This document shows positions 48,672-59,972 of a DNA stretch of 64,000 nucleotides, one piece after another. The notes below the pieces were generated by a model. That model was not told the origin of the DNA. It saw nothing but the letters and a program-made list of their open reading frames with translations, and did not search any database. Origin of the DNA: Micromussa lordhowensis (Eukaryota > Cnidaria > Anthozoa > Scleractinia > Lobophylliidae); contig OZ026606.1 in NCBI GenBank assembly GCA_964020085.1, positions 6,381,783-6,445,782 on the forward strand. Reading direction: 5' to 3'. Positions within the stretch are counted from its first letter, which is position 1. Every line of letters starts with the position of its first letter. The translations under genes were made by a program, and so were the position numbers.

Positions 48672-51600
48672 TTACAAAAGGGGAAAGGGAGTAATCCGAT
48701 CGCTAGAGTCAACTGAGCACAGCACGTTCTTATAAGACCAGAAATTCCTGACACTGTCAGGACTATTGCCACAGATCCGCTTGTGAACATTATTTTTCAC
48801 GAGACGAATTATCTGTTTAGAGCTCAACAAAGAATTACGGTGAGTGGCGCGATTTCTAGCAAACCAACACCAATACAAAATAGTGGCTACTAAATAAACA
48901 AAAAGTGAAAAACCGGGGGAGGGTTGAACGCAAAGGAAGGGAAAATAAATCGACTTGGGAGACACAGAGAAAGGGGAGCCAAGAAGGGTGCTAAGTAGGG
49001 GGGAGAAGTGATTCCAGAGCTTTACTACTCTGGAACACTCTAAGAAGCAATGCTCAATTGTCTCAACACGATTACATACAGCACATTTGTCACTATTTAT
49101 ACAGCCCCAACGTTTAAGCGCATAACGGACTCTAATAACTCGATGAATTAATAGCCAGATTAAATCATTCTTTTTGTTCTCAACCATCTTAAATCTAGAT
49201 TTACGCCACACCCAAGCCCACCGATTAATGGGACGACCGACGACGGAGCCCCAGAAACCAGCAGACTTGGGCGCAACTGGAGGAACGTATAGAAGCAACA
49301 AATAGAGGGATTTACAGGAAAGATCATCAGGTAAGGACTTATAAGTAGAAAATAAAAACCTAAAGGATTCTAAACACTTAACATAATACCTAGAAGGGAC
49401 ATCAGACGAGGGGTACAGATTGGAAGAAAAGGAAAAGCGATTATCGAAAGTAGTCAACCTATTACCTAAAAAATAACGTGCGAGATAGTGCCACTTACAA
49501 GTACCGAACTGATCCCGTAGACTGAGAAAATTCGAAAGGCGCAGACTAGCACATTTAACCTTAAAATTAATGACATTTAGTCCACCAGCTTTAACAGGGG
49601 CACAACAGCGTTCTCGACTAACATTTTCCATTTTCCCATTCCAGATGAAAGGCCAGATGATTGACTTGAATTTGTCACAAACCCACGAGGGAGGGGAAAT
49701 CACTTTCGCAACATGCCACAGACGACTAGCGCCCAAAACATTAACAATAAGCGAACGACCAATGAAAGAGAGATCCCTCTGCTTCCAAAGGCCAAGAACG
49801 GAACTTAGTTTATTTAATTTGACGTTCCAATTATCGTCATCAACAGAAACAAGACCATTAGAAAAAAATACTCCTAGAATACGAATTTTAGACACCCACT
49901 TAAGCCCAAAAGGGGAATCCCCCCGACACCGCCAGCGCCCGAGCCACATGGCTTTAGACTTTGACGTATTCAGTTTAGCCCCGGAACCTAATTCAAAATG
50001 ATGAACGACATCGAGCATATGCGAAAGAGATTTTTCAGATTTGAGAATAGAAGTGGCATCGTCCGCATACTGTGAGATCTTAAATTGAAGACCCCCTGCT
50101 CCGGGGAGCAGGAAGCCTTCAATTTCCTTACATTTACGAACCTGGGTAGACAAGACCTCCGAAACAAGAACATAAAGAAGGGGAGATAAGGGGCAACCCT
50201 GCCTAACCCCACGATGGAGGTAGACAGGGGAAGATAGTGTCCCATTAATCAAAATACGAGAAAACGCATGCGCGTAGAAAATTTCTATCCAGTGACAAAA
50301 GGATGGTCCAAAACCGAACTTGCGCAGAACACGCAGCATAAAATTATGGTCTACACGGTCAAAAGCCTTTTCTTGATCAAGCGTAACGAGAATCGCAGGT
50401 TCATTGGTCTTGTCAATAAAATCTAAGACATCGCGCACTAAGTGTAAATTCGAGAAAATAGTGCGCCCCAGGACACCACAAGTTTGGTCCTGATGCACAA
50501 TAGAAGCCATCACTTTTTTTAACCTTTCAGTGATAACTTTCGAAGCCAACTTATAATCAGTGTTTAAAAGGGAGATCGGACGCCAATTTTTAGGCAAACG
50601 CCGATCGTCTTTTTTATGGATTAAACGTAAAAGTCCTTCATACTGACTCTTGGCAAGGGAGTCAGCATGAAAGGATTCATTGAGAACAAAAAGAAGTAGT
50701 TCGCCGAGGTCATCCCAAAAACAAAGATAAAATTCCGTAGAAAGGCCGTCAGAACCGGGCGTTTTGCCAGTCTGAAGACCTTTCAAGGCAACAAACAATT
50801 CATCGAGAGTAAAAAGGCCTTCACACATTTGACGTTCATAATCAGTAAGTGAGAAATCAAGTGCATCTATGATGTTCGTTTGAATTTGCATGTCAAGAGA
50901 ATCACATGTAAACAAAGTCTGGTAAAATCGGGTTAAAATAGTTTCCAAATCTTGCTGCGAACTTTTCTCAACGCCATTCTCATCAAAAAGTGAACTAAAG
51001 GAATTAGAGGCGGCACGAGCCTGTTCCAACCGAAAAAAATACCGCGTCGGTTTCTCACCTTCTTCGAACCATTGGGCGCGAGACCGAATTTTCGCGCCCT
51101 CGGCCTCTTTAGAAATTAACATAGATAATTGACCCTCAAGATCATCAAGGATGTCACCGGACCGCGAAGAATTTTTCGCACGAATCAAACGCTTTGTAAG
51201 AGCGATTCTATTATGGTTTCGTGAGCGGCGCTCACGAACACTGAAAACAATACAAGATTTACGAATTTCAGTCTTAAGGGAGTCCCACCACTCTCGCAGA
51301 GAGGCAAAGACAGGAATTTTAAGTTTGAAATCGGCAATAACGCCTTTGATGACATTCTTAAAGTCAGTGTTAGACAAAAGGGAATTGTTTAAGCGCCAAA
51401 CCCCAGATCCGCGCCTAACAACACCCGCAAGCGTGACATCCAATTTAACGTAGTCGTGGTCGGATAAAACACATGGTAATATTTCACAACAAGAAACGCT
51501 AGCAAAAAGAGACTTTGCGATAAAAAAACGATCAATCCGAGAAGCTTGACTGCGATCGCGATTGGACCACGTATAAGAAACGATACGCGGGTTTTGTTTA

Positions 51601-52136
51601 CGCCAGATGTCAAAAAGCGAGAAATCAGACATAAGTGCGGCGAGAGATGATTTATCCGCGGAAGGAACACAAGTACAATTCAATTTATCAAGAACATTAT
51701 CGATGCAATTGAAATCACCACCTATGATTAAAAGACCTTGTGAAAGAAAAAAACTATGCAAATCAGAAAAAAAGACTCTACGATTTGAAGCGGCATTTGG
51801 GGAATATATGTTAACTAGATTTAAAAATGAATTATGAAACTCAACAAGAAGGCTCAAAACTCTACCACTAGAATCAAAAAGAAAACGAATTATCTTGCCG
51901 GGAAAATTCCGAGAAAGCAAAATAGCAACACCCGCAGATTTGCTAGTTCCAAAAGACCAGAAACATTTCCCGTTCCAAATTTTTTCAAATTGTTCTGCAC
52001 GCTTTTTGCACGAAACATGCGTTTCTTGCAAAAAGATTATGTCACACTGTAGATGACAAAGATCGTTAACAATATTTGCGGATTTCCGGGCGGATCCAAG
52101 TCCGCGGACATTTATCGATAAAATTTTGAGCCTCAT
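48672..52136 (-). CDS. LINE ORF2 polyprotein (1,154 aa): endonuclease and reverse transcriptase
   Basis: This protein nicks the target DNA and reverse-transcribes the element RNA from the nick. The N-terminal apurinic-type endonuclease (about 1-235) has all expected residues: N9, E38 in QETH, Y111, GGDFN with D141 and N143, SRIDRFF (D202) and SDHD with D226 and H227. The reverse transcriptase (about 455-760) shows RPISLLNTDYK, motif A with D587 in LDQEKAFDRVDH, RQGCPLSPLLY, and YADD with D692 and D693. A C-terminal zinc-binding motif, C1018-X2-C1021-X7-H1029-X4-C1034, fits the zf-RVT type. No RNase H is seen. The start at MRLKILSINV places the endonuclease at the very N-terminus, as usual. 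There is no stop or frameshift, so it may still be active. Confidence 0.93.
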   Translation of the reverse strand: MRLKILSINVRGLGSARKSANIVNDLCHLQCDIIFLQETHVSCKKRAEQFEKIWNGKCFWSFGTSKSAGVAILLSRNFPGKIIRFLFDSSGRVLSLLVEFHNSFLNLVNIYSPNAASNRRVFFSDLHSFFLSQGLLIIGGDFNCIDNVLDKLNCTCVPSADKSSLAALMSDFSLFDIWRKQNPRIVSYTWSNRDRSQASRIDRFFIAKSLFASVSCCEILPCVLSDHDYVKLDVTLAGVVRRGSGVWRLNNSLLSNTDFKNVIKGVIADFKLKIPVFASLREWWDSLKTEIRKSCIVFSVRERRSRNHNRIALTKRLIRAKNSSRSGDILDDLEGQLSMLISKEAEGAKIRSRAQWFEEGEKPTRYFFRLEQARAASNSFSSLFDENGVEKSSQQDLETILTRFYQTLFTCDSLDMQIQTNIIDALDFSLTDYERQMCEGLFTLDELFVALKGLQTGKTPGSDGLSTEFYLCFWDDLGELLLFVLNESFHADSLAKSQYEGLLRLIHKKDDRRLPKNWRPISLLNTDYKLASKVITERLKKVMASIVHQDQTCGVLGRTIFSNLHLVRDVLDFIDKTNEPAILVTLDQEKAFDRVDHNFMLRVLRKFGFGPSFCHWIEIFYAHAFSRILINGTLSSPVYLHRGVRQGCPLSPLLYVLVSEVLSTQVRKCKEIEGFLLPGAGGLQFKISQYADDATSILKSEKSLSHMLDVVHHFELGSGAKLNTSKSKAMWLGRWRCRGDSPFGLKWVSKIRILGVFFSNGLVSVDDDNWNVKLNKLSSVLGLWKQRDLSFIGRSLIVNVLGASRLWHVAKVISPPSWVCDKFKSIIWPFIWNGKMENVSRERCCAPVKAGGLNVINFKVKCASLRLSNFLSLRDQFGTCKWHYLARYFLGNRLTTFDNRFSFSSNLYPSSDVPSRYYVKCLESFRFLFSTYKSLPDDLSCKSLYLLLLYVPPVAPKSAGFWGSVVGRPINRWAWVWRKSRFKMVENKKNDLIWLLIHRVIRVRYALKRWGCINSDKCAVCNRVETIEHCFLECSRVVKLWNHFSPLLSTLLGSPFSVSPKSIYFPFLCVQPSPGFSLFVYLVATILYWCWFARNRATHRNSLLSSKQIIRLVKNNVHKRICGNSPDSVRNFWSYKNVLCSVDSSDRITPFPLL

Positions 52137-52151
52137 AATAAAAATATACTA
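52137..52151 (-). other. ORF1-ORF2 junction: TAG plus four sense codons, same frame
   Basis: Read on the minus strand the junction is TAGTATATTTTTATTATG: the ORF1 stop, four sense codons, then the ORF2 ATG. Both frames coincide, so ORF2 could be made by reinitiation or by read-through of one amber codon. Confidence 0.85.
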
Positions 52152-53627
52152 ACGATCATGTCGGCGTCCGCGCCTGTAGGATACCTGAGTCCAACCTTCA
52201 TCATCAGAGTCTTCGTCTGAATAATCACCTCTTCTTGTAGATCGATCGCGATGGTAATCACGACGGGAATATTGCCTGTCTTTCTCTCTTCTTTTGTCCT
52301 CCTTCCAAGCTTCAAACTCCTTCCTGTCGCGCCACTCCCTCTCTTCTTTTTTGTCACGCCCCTTTTCATCTTTACGCTCTCTTTCATCCCCACTTCTTTC
52401 ACGCTTTTCACGATGTTTGTCACGGCTAGCGGATCGGCTTGACCGCGCCCTCTTCTCACCTCTTTTGTCATCACCGCCATCGTCTTGGTTCTCTCTTTTT
52501 TTGTCTTCCATTCCGTTATCACGTTCACTGCTTTTGTTTTGCTCTTTTTCTTTAGTCCTGTCTGTTTTGTGGTCTTGGCTTTGATCTTTGTTTGTACAGG
52601 CCATTTGCATATGATGTTGTTGTTTTTCAAATTCTAGCTGTTTGCGCCTAGCGTTTTCCACTTTCGCTTTGTATTTCTCTTTTTCCTGCTGCTTAACTTT
52701 TTCTTTTTCTTCCTTACTTAGCTCATCTCCAGGAACCTCAACGTTTGCGCTGTATATTAAAAACGGACAATTTTGAACTTCGTGGCCGTCCTCTCTGCAA
52801 ATTGTACATCGTTTCGGTTGCGTACAAAGCTCAGCGCGATGGCCAGGGCACTCACAATTGAAGCACCGAACAGATTGGCATTCTTTGACTAGGTGATCAG
52901 GCGAGCCACAGTTACGGCAGGTTTTCGGCTGGTTGGGGTACCAAATCCGAACTAGCTCGCCGGCTAAATTGACGACGGAAGGGATGTGGCGGTCGATGCG
53001 CATTCGGGCAGTGCGGACACCATTTTCGATGACTTGAAAGACCTTGTCCCGACGAAAACTAAGCACACGACCATAATGACTCAAACAGCCGATTACGGCC
53101 GTGTCAGGGAGCTCGCTCGGTGCCTCGAAAATTTTAACTAACACCAGTCGGTTTTCGCAGTCACCCAGAAAAACGGTGGAACCAGCAACTTGAATAGAGG
53201 CAACTTCTAGTGCTGTTTCTTTTGCAAGCTGACTAGCAAACGAAACGACCCACGTTCGGTTCGATGTTTTGCGTTGAATACCTGTGATCTCGTCAATGTC
53301 AACACCAGCGTCATCAAACGCTTGCAAGATATTTTCGCTAGTAACCGTTCCGTCCACTGAGAAATAGACTGATAGATTTTTAACCAAATGAGGGCGATCT
53401 GTATCACTCCAGGACTTCGCGAATTTAAAGTGAACACCATTTTTGATCAGATGCATCAGTGAATCAGGCATATGCAACTCATCTTCCACGTGCCGTTCGT
53501 CCGCCCATGATGTCTTAGGCTCTTCAGCACACCCATCCGCACCACTTGCACGCCCATCCATACATTCATCAGTGCCACCCGAACTTGTGAACTCATTAAT
53601 GTCAGGATTACTTTCTAAACTTGTCAT
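52149..53627 (-). CDS. LINE ORF1 protein (492 aa), RNA-binding, three CCHC zinc knuckles
   Basis: The first-frame protein of the retrotransposon, expected to coat the element RNA and act as a nucleic-acid chaperone in the ribonucleoprotein particle. I start it at the ATG reading MTSLESNPDI, because the open frame upstream is satellite DNA. Residues 1-60 are acidic. About 80-230 could hold two RRM-like folds (a weak assignment). Three zinc knuckles of form C-X2-C-X4-H-X4-C follow: C237/C240/H245/C250, C255/C258/H263/C268 and C274/C277/H282/C287. Residues 305-470 are very rich in K, E, R and D, probably a coiled or disordered region, and the tail is arginine-rich. It stops 12 nt before the ORF2 ATG and is in the same frame as ORF2. 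All zinc ligands are intact. Confidence 0.9.
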   Translation of the reverse strand: MTSLESNPDINEFTSSGGTDECMDGRASGADGCAEEPKTSWADERHVEDELHMPDSLMHLIKNGVHFKFAKSWSDTDRPHLVKNLSVYFSVDGTVTSENILQAFDDAGVDIDEITGIQRKTSNRTWVVSFASQLAKETALEVASIQVAGSTVFLGDCENRLVLVKIFEAPSELPDTAVIGCLSHYGRVLSFRRDKVFQVIENGVRTARMRIDRHIPSVVNLAGELVRIWYPNQPKTCRNCGSPDHLVKECQSVRCFNCECPGHRAELCTQPKRCTICREDGHEVQNCPFLIYSANVEVPGDELSKEEKEKVKQQEKEKYKAKVENARRKQLEFEKQQHHMQMACTNKDQSQDHKTDRTKEKEQNKSSERDNGMEDKKRENQDDGGDDKRGEKRARSSRSASRDKHREKRERSGDERERKDEKGRDKKEEREWRDRKEFEAWKEDKRREKDRQYSRRDYHRDRSTRRGDYSDEDSDDEGWTQVSYRRGRRHDR

Positions 53628-53733
53628 TATGAAGACAAAGCAAAAAAAGGTATCAACACGTATAAACAAAGCAAAATGCGTCTCACGAGGCCCTCTGATT
53701 TTTTGCCAAAAAGGCCAAGAAGCGACGAACTGA
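53628..53733 (-). other. LINE 5' leader
   Basis: About 106 nt between the 5' junction and the ORF1 ATG, unusually short for a LINE 5' UTR. It may be complete or slightly 5' truncated; comparing other copies would decide. It holds no in-frame stop, so the ORF1 frame runs open back into the satellite (to 53870), but that extension is not part of the element's protein. Confidence 0.6.
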
Positions 53734-54665
53734 GCTGGCTGGCTGTCTGCCTGCCTGCCTGCCAACGCAATGGCTTGGGTGCAAACTGTGTCGATGAACG
53801 GGACCGTCCAACACATGTGGGATGCGTTGTCTGTAATACTTAAAATAAACTCACGACAGCTGAAAAACAACGGATTTCAATTCTCTTGGCAGTCTAGCAA
53901 CTTGCCAAGCTCTATGCTGATCTATCGAACTAACAATTTGCTTGAATCTAGTCCATTTTAACTTGTCTGACATGCACGCACTCTCAGTCGGACCTCCAAA
54001 CTTCAAAAACTATCCACCCCGACTATTTATGCTAATATTCCCAAGGGACGTCAGGGTGGCCAAATGGTTAACGTGGTGCGCTACGAAGACAGCGAAGGTC
54101 GCAGGTCGTGAGTTCGAATCACACTACCGCATAGGGGTTATTCTCAAACTGGCTTGGGGGCCGAATAACCTCTCCCCGGCTACGTGGTACGTGGAGATTT
54201 GGGTCTGCGAACAAGGAATTACTCTCAAACTGGCTTGGGGGCCGAGTAATTCCTCCCCCAAGAAGTCCTGCGAGGTTTTTTTGGTTTTTATTTCTGCTTG
54301 TCTTGATTTTCCTGATCATTTTTTTTTTCCTTTTTCCTGCTCGTAATTCCTTGTTAGTTTTGCTTTTCCCTACTTTCGGTATTTTTTTAACTTTTCATCA
54401 GCGCTAGAAACGGAAAAACAAGAAGCGTTTTGCGGCATTATGGCTTCCTAAGATTTTTAATTTAGCCCGCGGTGAAATTTTAAGTTACTTTCTTTGTTTT
54501 CTTGGCTTAAACTCACTTCTACCAAACATAGGTTGTATTTGATTTTATTTGATGTGACTTGATTGCAGAATAATTCTTCAATGATCAACTGTTTCATCAA
54601 GTCGCAACCTGCCAGAAACTACATTATCGCGTGTTCAGTGTACTATTTCTTTGGCATTTGAGATC
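53734..54665 (+). repeat. Satellite unit 28, right part
   Basis: Resumes within the CTGG repeats (two CTGG left before CTGT). Its Pol III-type element at 54050-54282 has AGTTCGAATC at the B box, a change not seen elsewhere in the window. Confidence 0.95.
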
Positions 54666-56434
54666 ATCTGGTTCAGAGCGACAACAACGTTTGAACTCAA
54701 CGAGGGTGTTCACGTCTTAAAACATGGCCACGAACAGAGTGAAGGAAATCTCGTCAAAGACCGACCGATCGTGAGTAGCATTTCCTTGCTTTCTCCAATT
54801 GAGGCGTTTTCGGGCTAGCTAACTATGAGAAAAAACTGTCTGTCATTCGCTAGCGGGAGAGAGATTTGTTTGTGTGGCTACCGGTCGATGATCATTGACG
54901 TAGGGACAACATACGGAGTGTTCGGTTACTCCTAATTGTGGCCTAGTTTGCTTGAAGTTCAATCGATTCTCGATGTACGAAGCTCTTGTTCAGTCCATTT
55001 AGGACGATGCAGGCCTTCACAGAAAGCCATAGTTCAGCTCTCCGCTGCGGTTTTGATATGTGGAGGTTTGTGTTGACAAGACGCGAACTTTTTGTTGGAA
55101 GCACGGTTATTTTAATTGTGCAATTCCTGATTGGATGAAGAGACGTTGGATGTAGTCTTTTTGGCCTCAAAAGCCATACAGGAGAGTAATTTCCTTTTAG
55201 ATGGAGATGCGCAGACGGTACTCTCGAGACGACATGGCCATATTTATGCACAGTTATATATTTCGGTGCATAGTCTTAACACGGTATTCATAACATCAGA
55301 CATACATCAGTTAAAAAAAAGAAAATAGGTTGTAGCGTGAACTCACTACCAGTCTATAGCCATTCAAAGTTATTTCGTGTAGTAGTACATTGATAAAGAA
55401 GGAATTACTCTGTCTTTAAGATACACAGAGCTAAATTCCTCGGCAAAGGGACGTTTCCAGCGTTCAGCTGGATCCAACAATCCCAACAAGCCCGGAAGGG
55501 GCTGGCTGGCTGGCTGTCTGCCTGCCTGCCTGCCAACGCAATGGCTTGGGTGCAAACTGTGTCGATGAACGGGAACGTCCAACACATGTGGGATGCGTTG
55601 TCTGTAATACTTAAAATAAACTCACGACAGCTGAAAAACAACGGATTTCAATTCTCTTGGCAGTCTAGCAACTTGCCAAGCTCTATGCTGATCTATCGAA
55701 CTAACAATTTGCTTGAATCTAGTCCATTTTAACTTGTCTGACATGCACGCACTCTCAGTCGGACCTCCAAACTTCAAAAACTATCCACCCCGACTATTTA
55801 TGCTAATATTCCAAAGGGACGTCAGGGTGGCCAAATGGTTAACGTGGTGCGCTACGAAGACAGCGAAGGTCGCAGGTCGTGGGTTCGAATCACACTACCG
55901 CATAGGGGTTATTCTCAAACTGGCTTGGGGGGCGAATAACCTCTCCCCGGCTACGTGGTACGTGGAGATTTGGGTCTGCGAACAAGGAATTACTCTCAAA
56001 CTGGCTTGGGGGCCGAGTAATTCCTCCCCCAAGAAGTCCTGCGAGGTTTTTTTGGTTTTTATTTCTGCTTGTCTTGATTTTCCTGATCATTTTTTTTCCT
56101 TTTTCCTGCTCGTAATTCCTTGTTAGTTTTGCTTTTCCCTACTTTCGGTATTTTTTTAACTTTTCATCAGCGCTAGAAACGGAAAAACAAGAAGCGTTTT
56201 GCGGCATTATGGCTTCCTAAGATTTTTAATTTAGCCCGCGGTGAAATTTTAAATTACTTTCTTTGTTTTCTTGGCTTAAACTCACTTCTACCAAACATAG
56301 GTTGTATTTGATTTTATTTGATGTGACTTGATTGCAGAATAATTCTTCAATGATCAACTGTTTCATCAAGTCGCAACCTGCCAGAAACTGCATTATCGCG
56401 TGTTCAGTGTACTATTTCTTTGGCATTTGAGATC
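54666..56434 (+). repeat. Satellite unit 29 (odd-type of the right block)
   Basis: Length 1,769 bp. Private markers shared with units 31 and 33: GTGTTCGGTTAC, CAGACGGTACTC, CCAGCGTTCAGC and the HP1 loop ending GGGGGGC. Pol III-type element at 55821-56053. Confidence 0.95.
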
Positions 56435-58203
56435 ATCTGGTTCAGAGCGACAACAACGTTTGAACTCAACGAGGGTGTTCACGTCTTAAAACATGGCCAC
56501 GAACAGAGTGAAGGAAATCTCGTCAAAGACCGACCGATCGTGAGTAGCATTTCCTTGCTTTCTCCAATTGAGGCGTTTTCGGGCTAGCTAACTATGAGAA
56601 AAAACTGTCTGTCATTCGCTAGCGGGAGAGAGATTTGTTTGTGTGGCTACCGGTCGATGATCATTGACGTAGGGACAACATACGGAGTGTTCGCTTACTC
56701 CTAATTGTGGCCTAGTTTGCTTGAAGTTCAATCGATTCTCGATGTACGAAGCTCTTGTTCAGTCCATTTAGGACGATGCAGGCCTTCACAGAAAGCCATA
56801 GTTCAGCTCTCCGCTGCGGTTTTGATATGTGGAGGTTTGTGTTGACAAGACGCGAACTTTTTGTTGGAAGCACGGTTATTTTAATTGTGCAATTCCTGAT
56901 TGGATGAAGAGACGTTGGATGTAGTCTTTTTGGCCTCAAAAGCCATACAGGAGAGTAATTTCCTTTTAGATGGAGATGCGCAGATGGTACTCTCGAGACG
57001 ACATGGCCATATTTATGCACAGTTATATATTTCGGTGCATAGTCTTAACACGGTATTCATAACATCAGACATACATCAGTTAAAAAAAAGAAAATAGGTT
57101 GTAGCGTGAACTCACTACCAGTCTATAGCCATTCAAAGTTATTTCGTGTAGTAGTACATTGATAAAGAAGCAATTACTCTGTCTTTAAGATACACAGAGC
57201 TAAATTCCTCGGCAAAGGGACGTTTCCAGCATTCAGCTGGATCCAACAATCCCAACAAGCCCGGAAGGGGCTGGCTGGCTGGCTGTCTGCCTGCCTGCCT
57301 GCCAACGCAATGGCTTGGGTGCAAACTGTGTCGATGAACGGGAACGTCCAACACATGTGGGATGCGTTGTCTGTAATACTTAAAATAAACTCACGACAGC
57401 TGAAAAACAACGGATTTCAATTCTCTTGGCAGTCTAGCAACTTGCCAAGCTCTATGCTGATCTATCGAACTAACAATTTGCTTGAATCTAGTCCATTTTA
57501 ACTTGTCTGACATGCACGCACTCTCAGTCGGACCTCCAAACTTCAAAAACTATCCACCCCGACTATTTATGCTAATATTCCCAAGGGACGTCAGGGTGGC
57601 CAAATGGTTAACGTGGTGCGCTACGAAGACAGCGAAGGTCGCAGGTCGTGGGTTCGAATCACACTACCGCATAGGGGTTATTCTCAAACTGGCTTGGGGG
57701 CCGAATAACCTCTCCCCGGCTACGTGGTACGTGGAGATTTGGGTCTGCGAACAAGGAATTACTCTCAAACTGGCTTGGGGGCCGAGTAATTCCTCCCCCA
57801 AGAAGTCCTGCGAGGTTTGTTTGGTTTTTATTTCTGCTTGTCTTGATTTTCCTGATCATTTTTTTTCCTTTTTCCTGCTCGTAATTCCTTGTTAGTTTTG
57901 CTTTTCCCTACTTTCGGTATTTTTTTAACTTTTCATCAGCGCTAGAAACGGAAAAACAAGAAGCGTTTTGCGGCATTATGGCTTCCTAAGATTTTTAATT
58001 TAGCCCGCGGTGAAATTTTAAGTTACTTTCTTTGTTTTCTTGGCTTAAACTCACTTCTACCAAACATAGGTTGTATTTGATTTTATTTGATGTGACTTGA
58101 TTGCAGAATAATTCTTCAATGATCAACTGTTTCATCAAGTCGCAACCTGCCAGAAACTACATTATCGCGTGTTCAGTGTACTATTTCTTTGGCATTTGAG
58201 ATC
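56435..58203 (+). repeat. Satellite unit 30
   Basis: Length 1,769 bp. It lacks the odd-type markers of units 29, 31 and 33, apart from GTGTGGCTACC near 56640, and has GCAATTAC in the upstream hairpin. The Pol III-type element (57590-57822) ends TTTGTTT, a broken terminator. Confidence 0.95.
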
Positions 58204-59972
58204 ATCTGGTTCAGAGCGACAACAACGTTTGAACTCAACGAGGGTGTTCACGTCTTAAAACATGGCCACGAACAGAGTGAAGGAAATCTCGTCAAAGACC
58301 GACCGATCGTGAGTAGCATTTCCTTGCTTTCTCCAATTGAGGCGTTTTCGGGCTAGCTAACTATGAGAAAAAACTGTCTGTCATTCGCTAGCGGGAGAGA
58401 GATTTGTTTGTGTGGCTACCGGTCGATGATCATTGACGTAGGGACAACATACGGAGTGTTCGGTTACTCCTAATTGTGGCCTAGTTTGCTTGAAGTTCAA
58501 TCGATTCTCGATGTACGAAGCTCTTGTTCAGTCCATTTAGGACGATGCAGGCCTTCACAGAAAGCCATAGTTCAGCTCTCCGCTGCGGTTTTGATATGTG
58601 GAGGTTTGTGTTGACAAGACGCGAACTTTTTGTTGGAAGCACGGTTATTTTAATTGTGCAATTCCTGATTGGATGAAGAGACGTTGGATGTAGTCTTTTT
58701 GGCCTCAAAAGCCATACAGGAGAGTAATTTCCTTTTAGATGGAGATGCGCAGACGGTACTCTCGAGACGACATGGCCATATTTATGCACAGTTATATATT
58801 TCGGTGCATAGTCTTAACACGGTATTCATAACATCAGACATACATCAGTTAAAAAAAAGAAAATAGGTTGTAGCGTGAACTCACTACCAGTCTATAGCCA
58901 TTCAAAGTTATTTCGTGTAGTAGTACATTGATAAAGAAGGAATTACTCTGTCTTTAAGATACACAGAGCTAAATTCCTCGGCAAAGGGACGTTTCCAGCG
59001 TTCAGCTGGATCCAACAATCCCAACAAGCCCGGAAGGGGCTGGCTGGCTGGCTGTCTGCCTGCCTGCCTGCCAACGCAATGGCTTGGGTGCAAACTGTGT
59101 CGATGAACGGGAACGTCCAACACATGTGGGATGCGTTGTCTGTAATACTTAAAATAAACTCACGACAGCTGAAAAACAACGGATTTCAATTCTCTTGGCA
59201 GTCTAGCAACTTGCCAAGCTCTATGCTGATCTATCGAACTAACAATTTGCTTGAATCTAGTCCATTTTAACTTGTCTGACATGCACGCACTCTCAGTCGG
59301 ACCTCCAAACTTCAAAAACTATCCACCCCGACTATTTATGCTAATATTCCAAAGGGACGTCAGGGTGGCCAAATGGTTAACGTGGTGCGCTACGAAGACA
59401 GCGAAGGTCGCAGGTCGTGGGTTCGAATCACACTACCGCATAGGGGTTATTCTCAAACTGGCTTGGGGGGCGAATAACCTCTCCCCGGCTACGTGGTACG
59501 TGGAGATTTGGGTCTGCGAACAAGGAATTACTCTCAAACTGGCTTGGGGGCCGAGTAATTCCTCCCCCAAGAAGTCCTGCGAGGTTTTTTTGGTTTTTAT
59601 TTCTGCTTGTCTTGATTTTCCTGATCATTTTTTTTCCTTTTTCCTGCTCGTAATTCCTTGTTAGTTTTGCTTTTCCCTACTTTCGGTATTTTTTTAACTT
59701 TTCATCAGCGCTAGAAACGGAAAAACAAGAAGCGTTTTGCGGCATTATGGCTTCCTAAGATTTTTAATTTAGCCCGCGGTGAAATTTTAAGTTACTTTCT
59801 TTGTTTTCTTGGCTTAAACTCACTTCTAGCAAACATAGGTTGTATTTGATTTTATTTGATGTGACTTGATTGCAGAATAATTCTTCAATGATCAACTGTT
59901 TCATCAAGTCGCAACCTGCCAGAAACTGCATTATCGCGTGTTCAGTGTACTATTTCTTTGGCATTTGAGATC
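58204..59972 (+). repeat. Satellite unit 31 (odd-type)
   Basis: Length 1,769 bp, carrying the same set of private markers as unit 29, including TTCCAAAGGGACG. CTTCTAGCAAAC near 59823 is shared with units 25 and 33. Pol III-type element at 59359-59591. Confidence 0.95.

Larger units (their letters stand above)
48409..53733 (-). mobile_element. Non-LTR retrotransposon (LINE, L1/Tx1-like), apparently full length with intact ORFs
   Basis: About 5.3 kb read on the minus strand: a short 5' leader, ORF1, ORF2, a 248-nt 3' UTR and 15 A. It interrupts satellite unit 28. Three CCHC knuckles in ORF1, an apurinic-type endonuclease at the N-terminus of ORF2 and no visible RNase H point to the L1/Tx1 group; the clade call is from motif layout only. 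No target-site duplication is seen, and about 15 bp of the unit between AACAA and the CTGG repeats are missing. The right boundary is uncertain by a few bases because it abuts the microsatellite. Uninterrupted frames suggest a young insertion. Confidence 0.92.

Noticed and set aside
49570..50001. Plus-strand frames inside the LINE (e.g. 143 codons)
   Set aside because: They lie antisense to the well-supported ORF2 and have no recognisable domain.
53628..53870. N-terminal 81-residue extension of LINE ORF1
   Set aside because: It is translated from satellite DNA and the LINE leader; the element's own ATG is at 53627.
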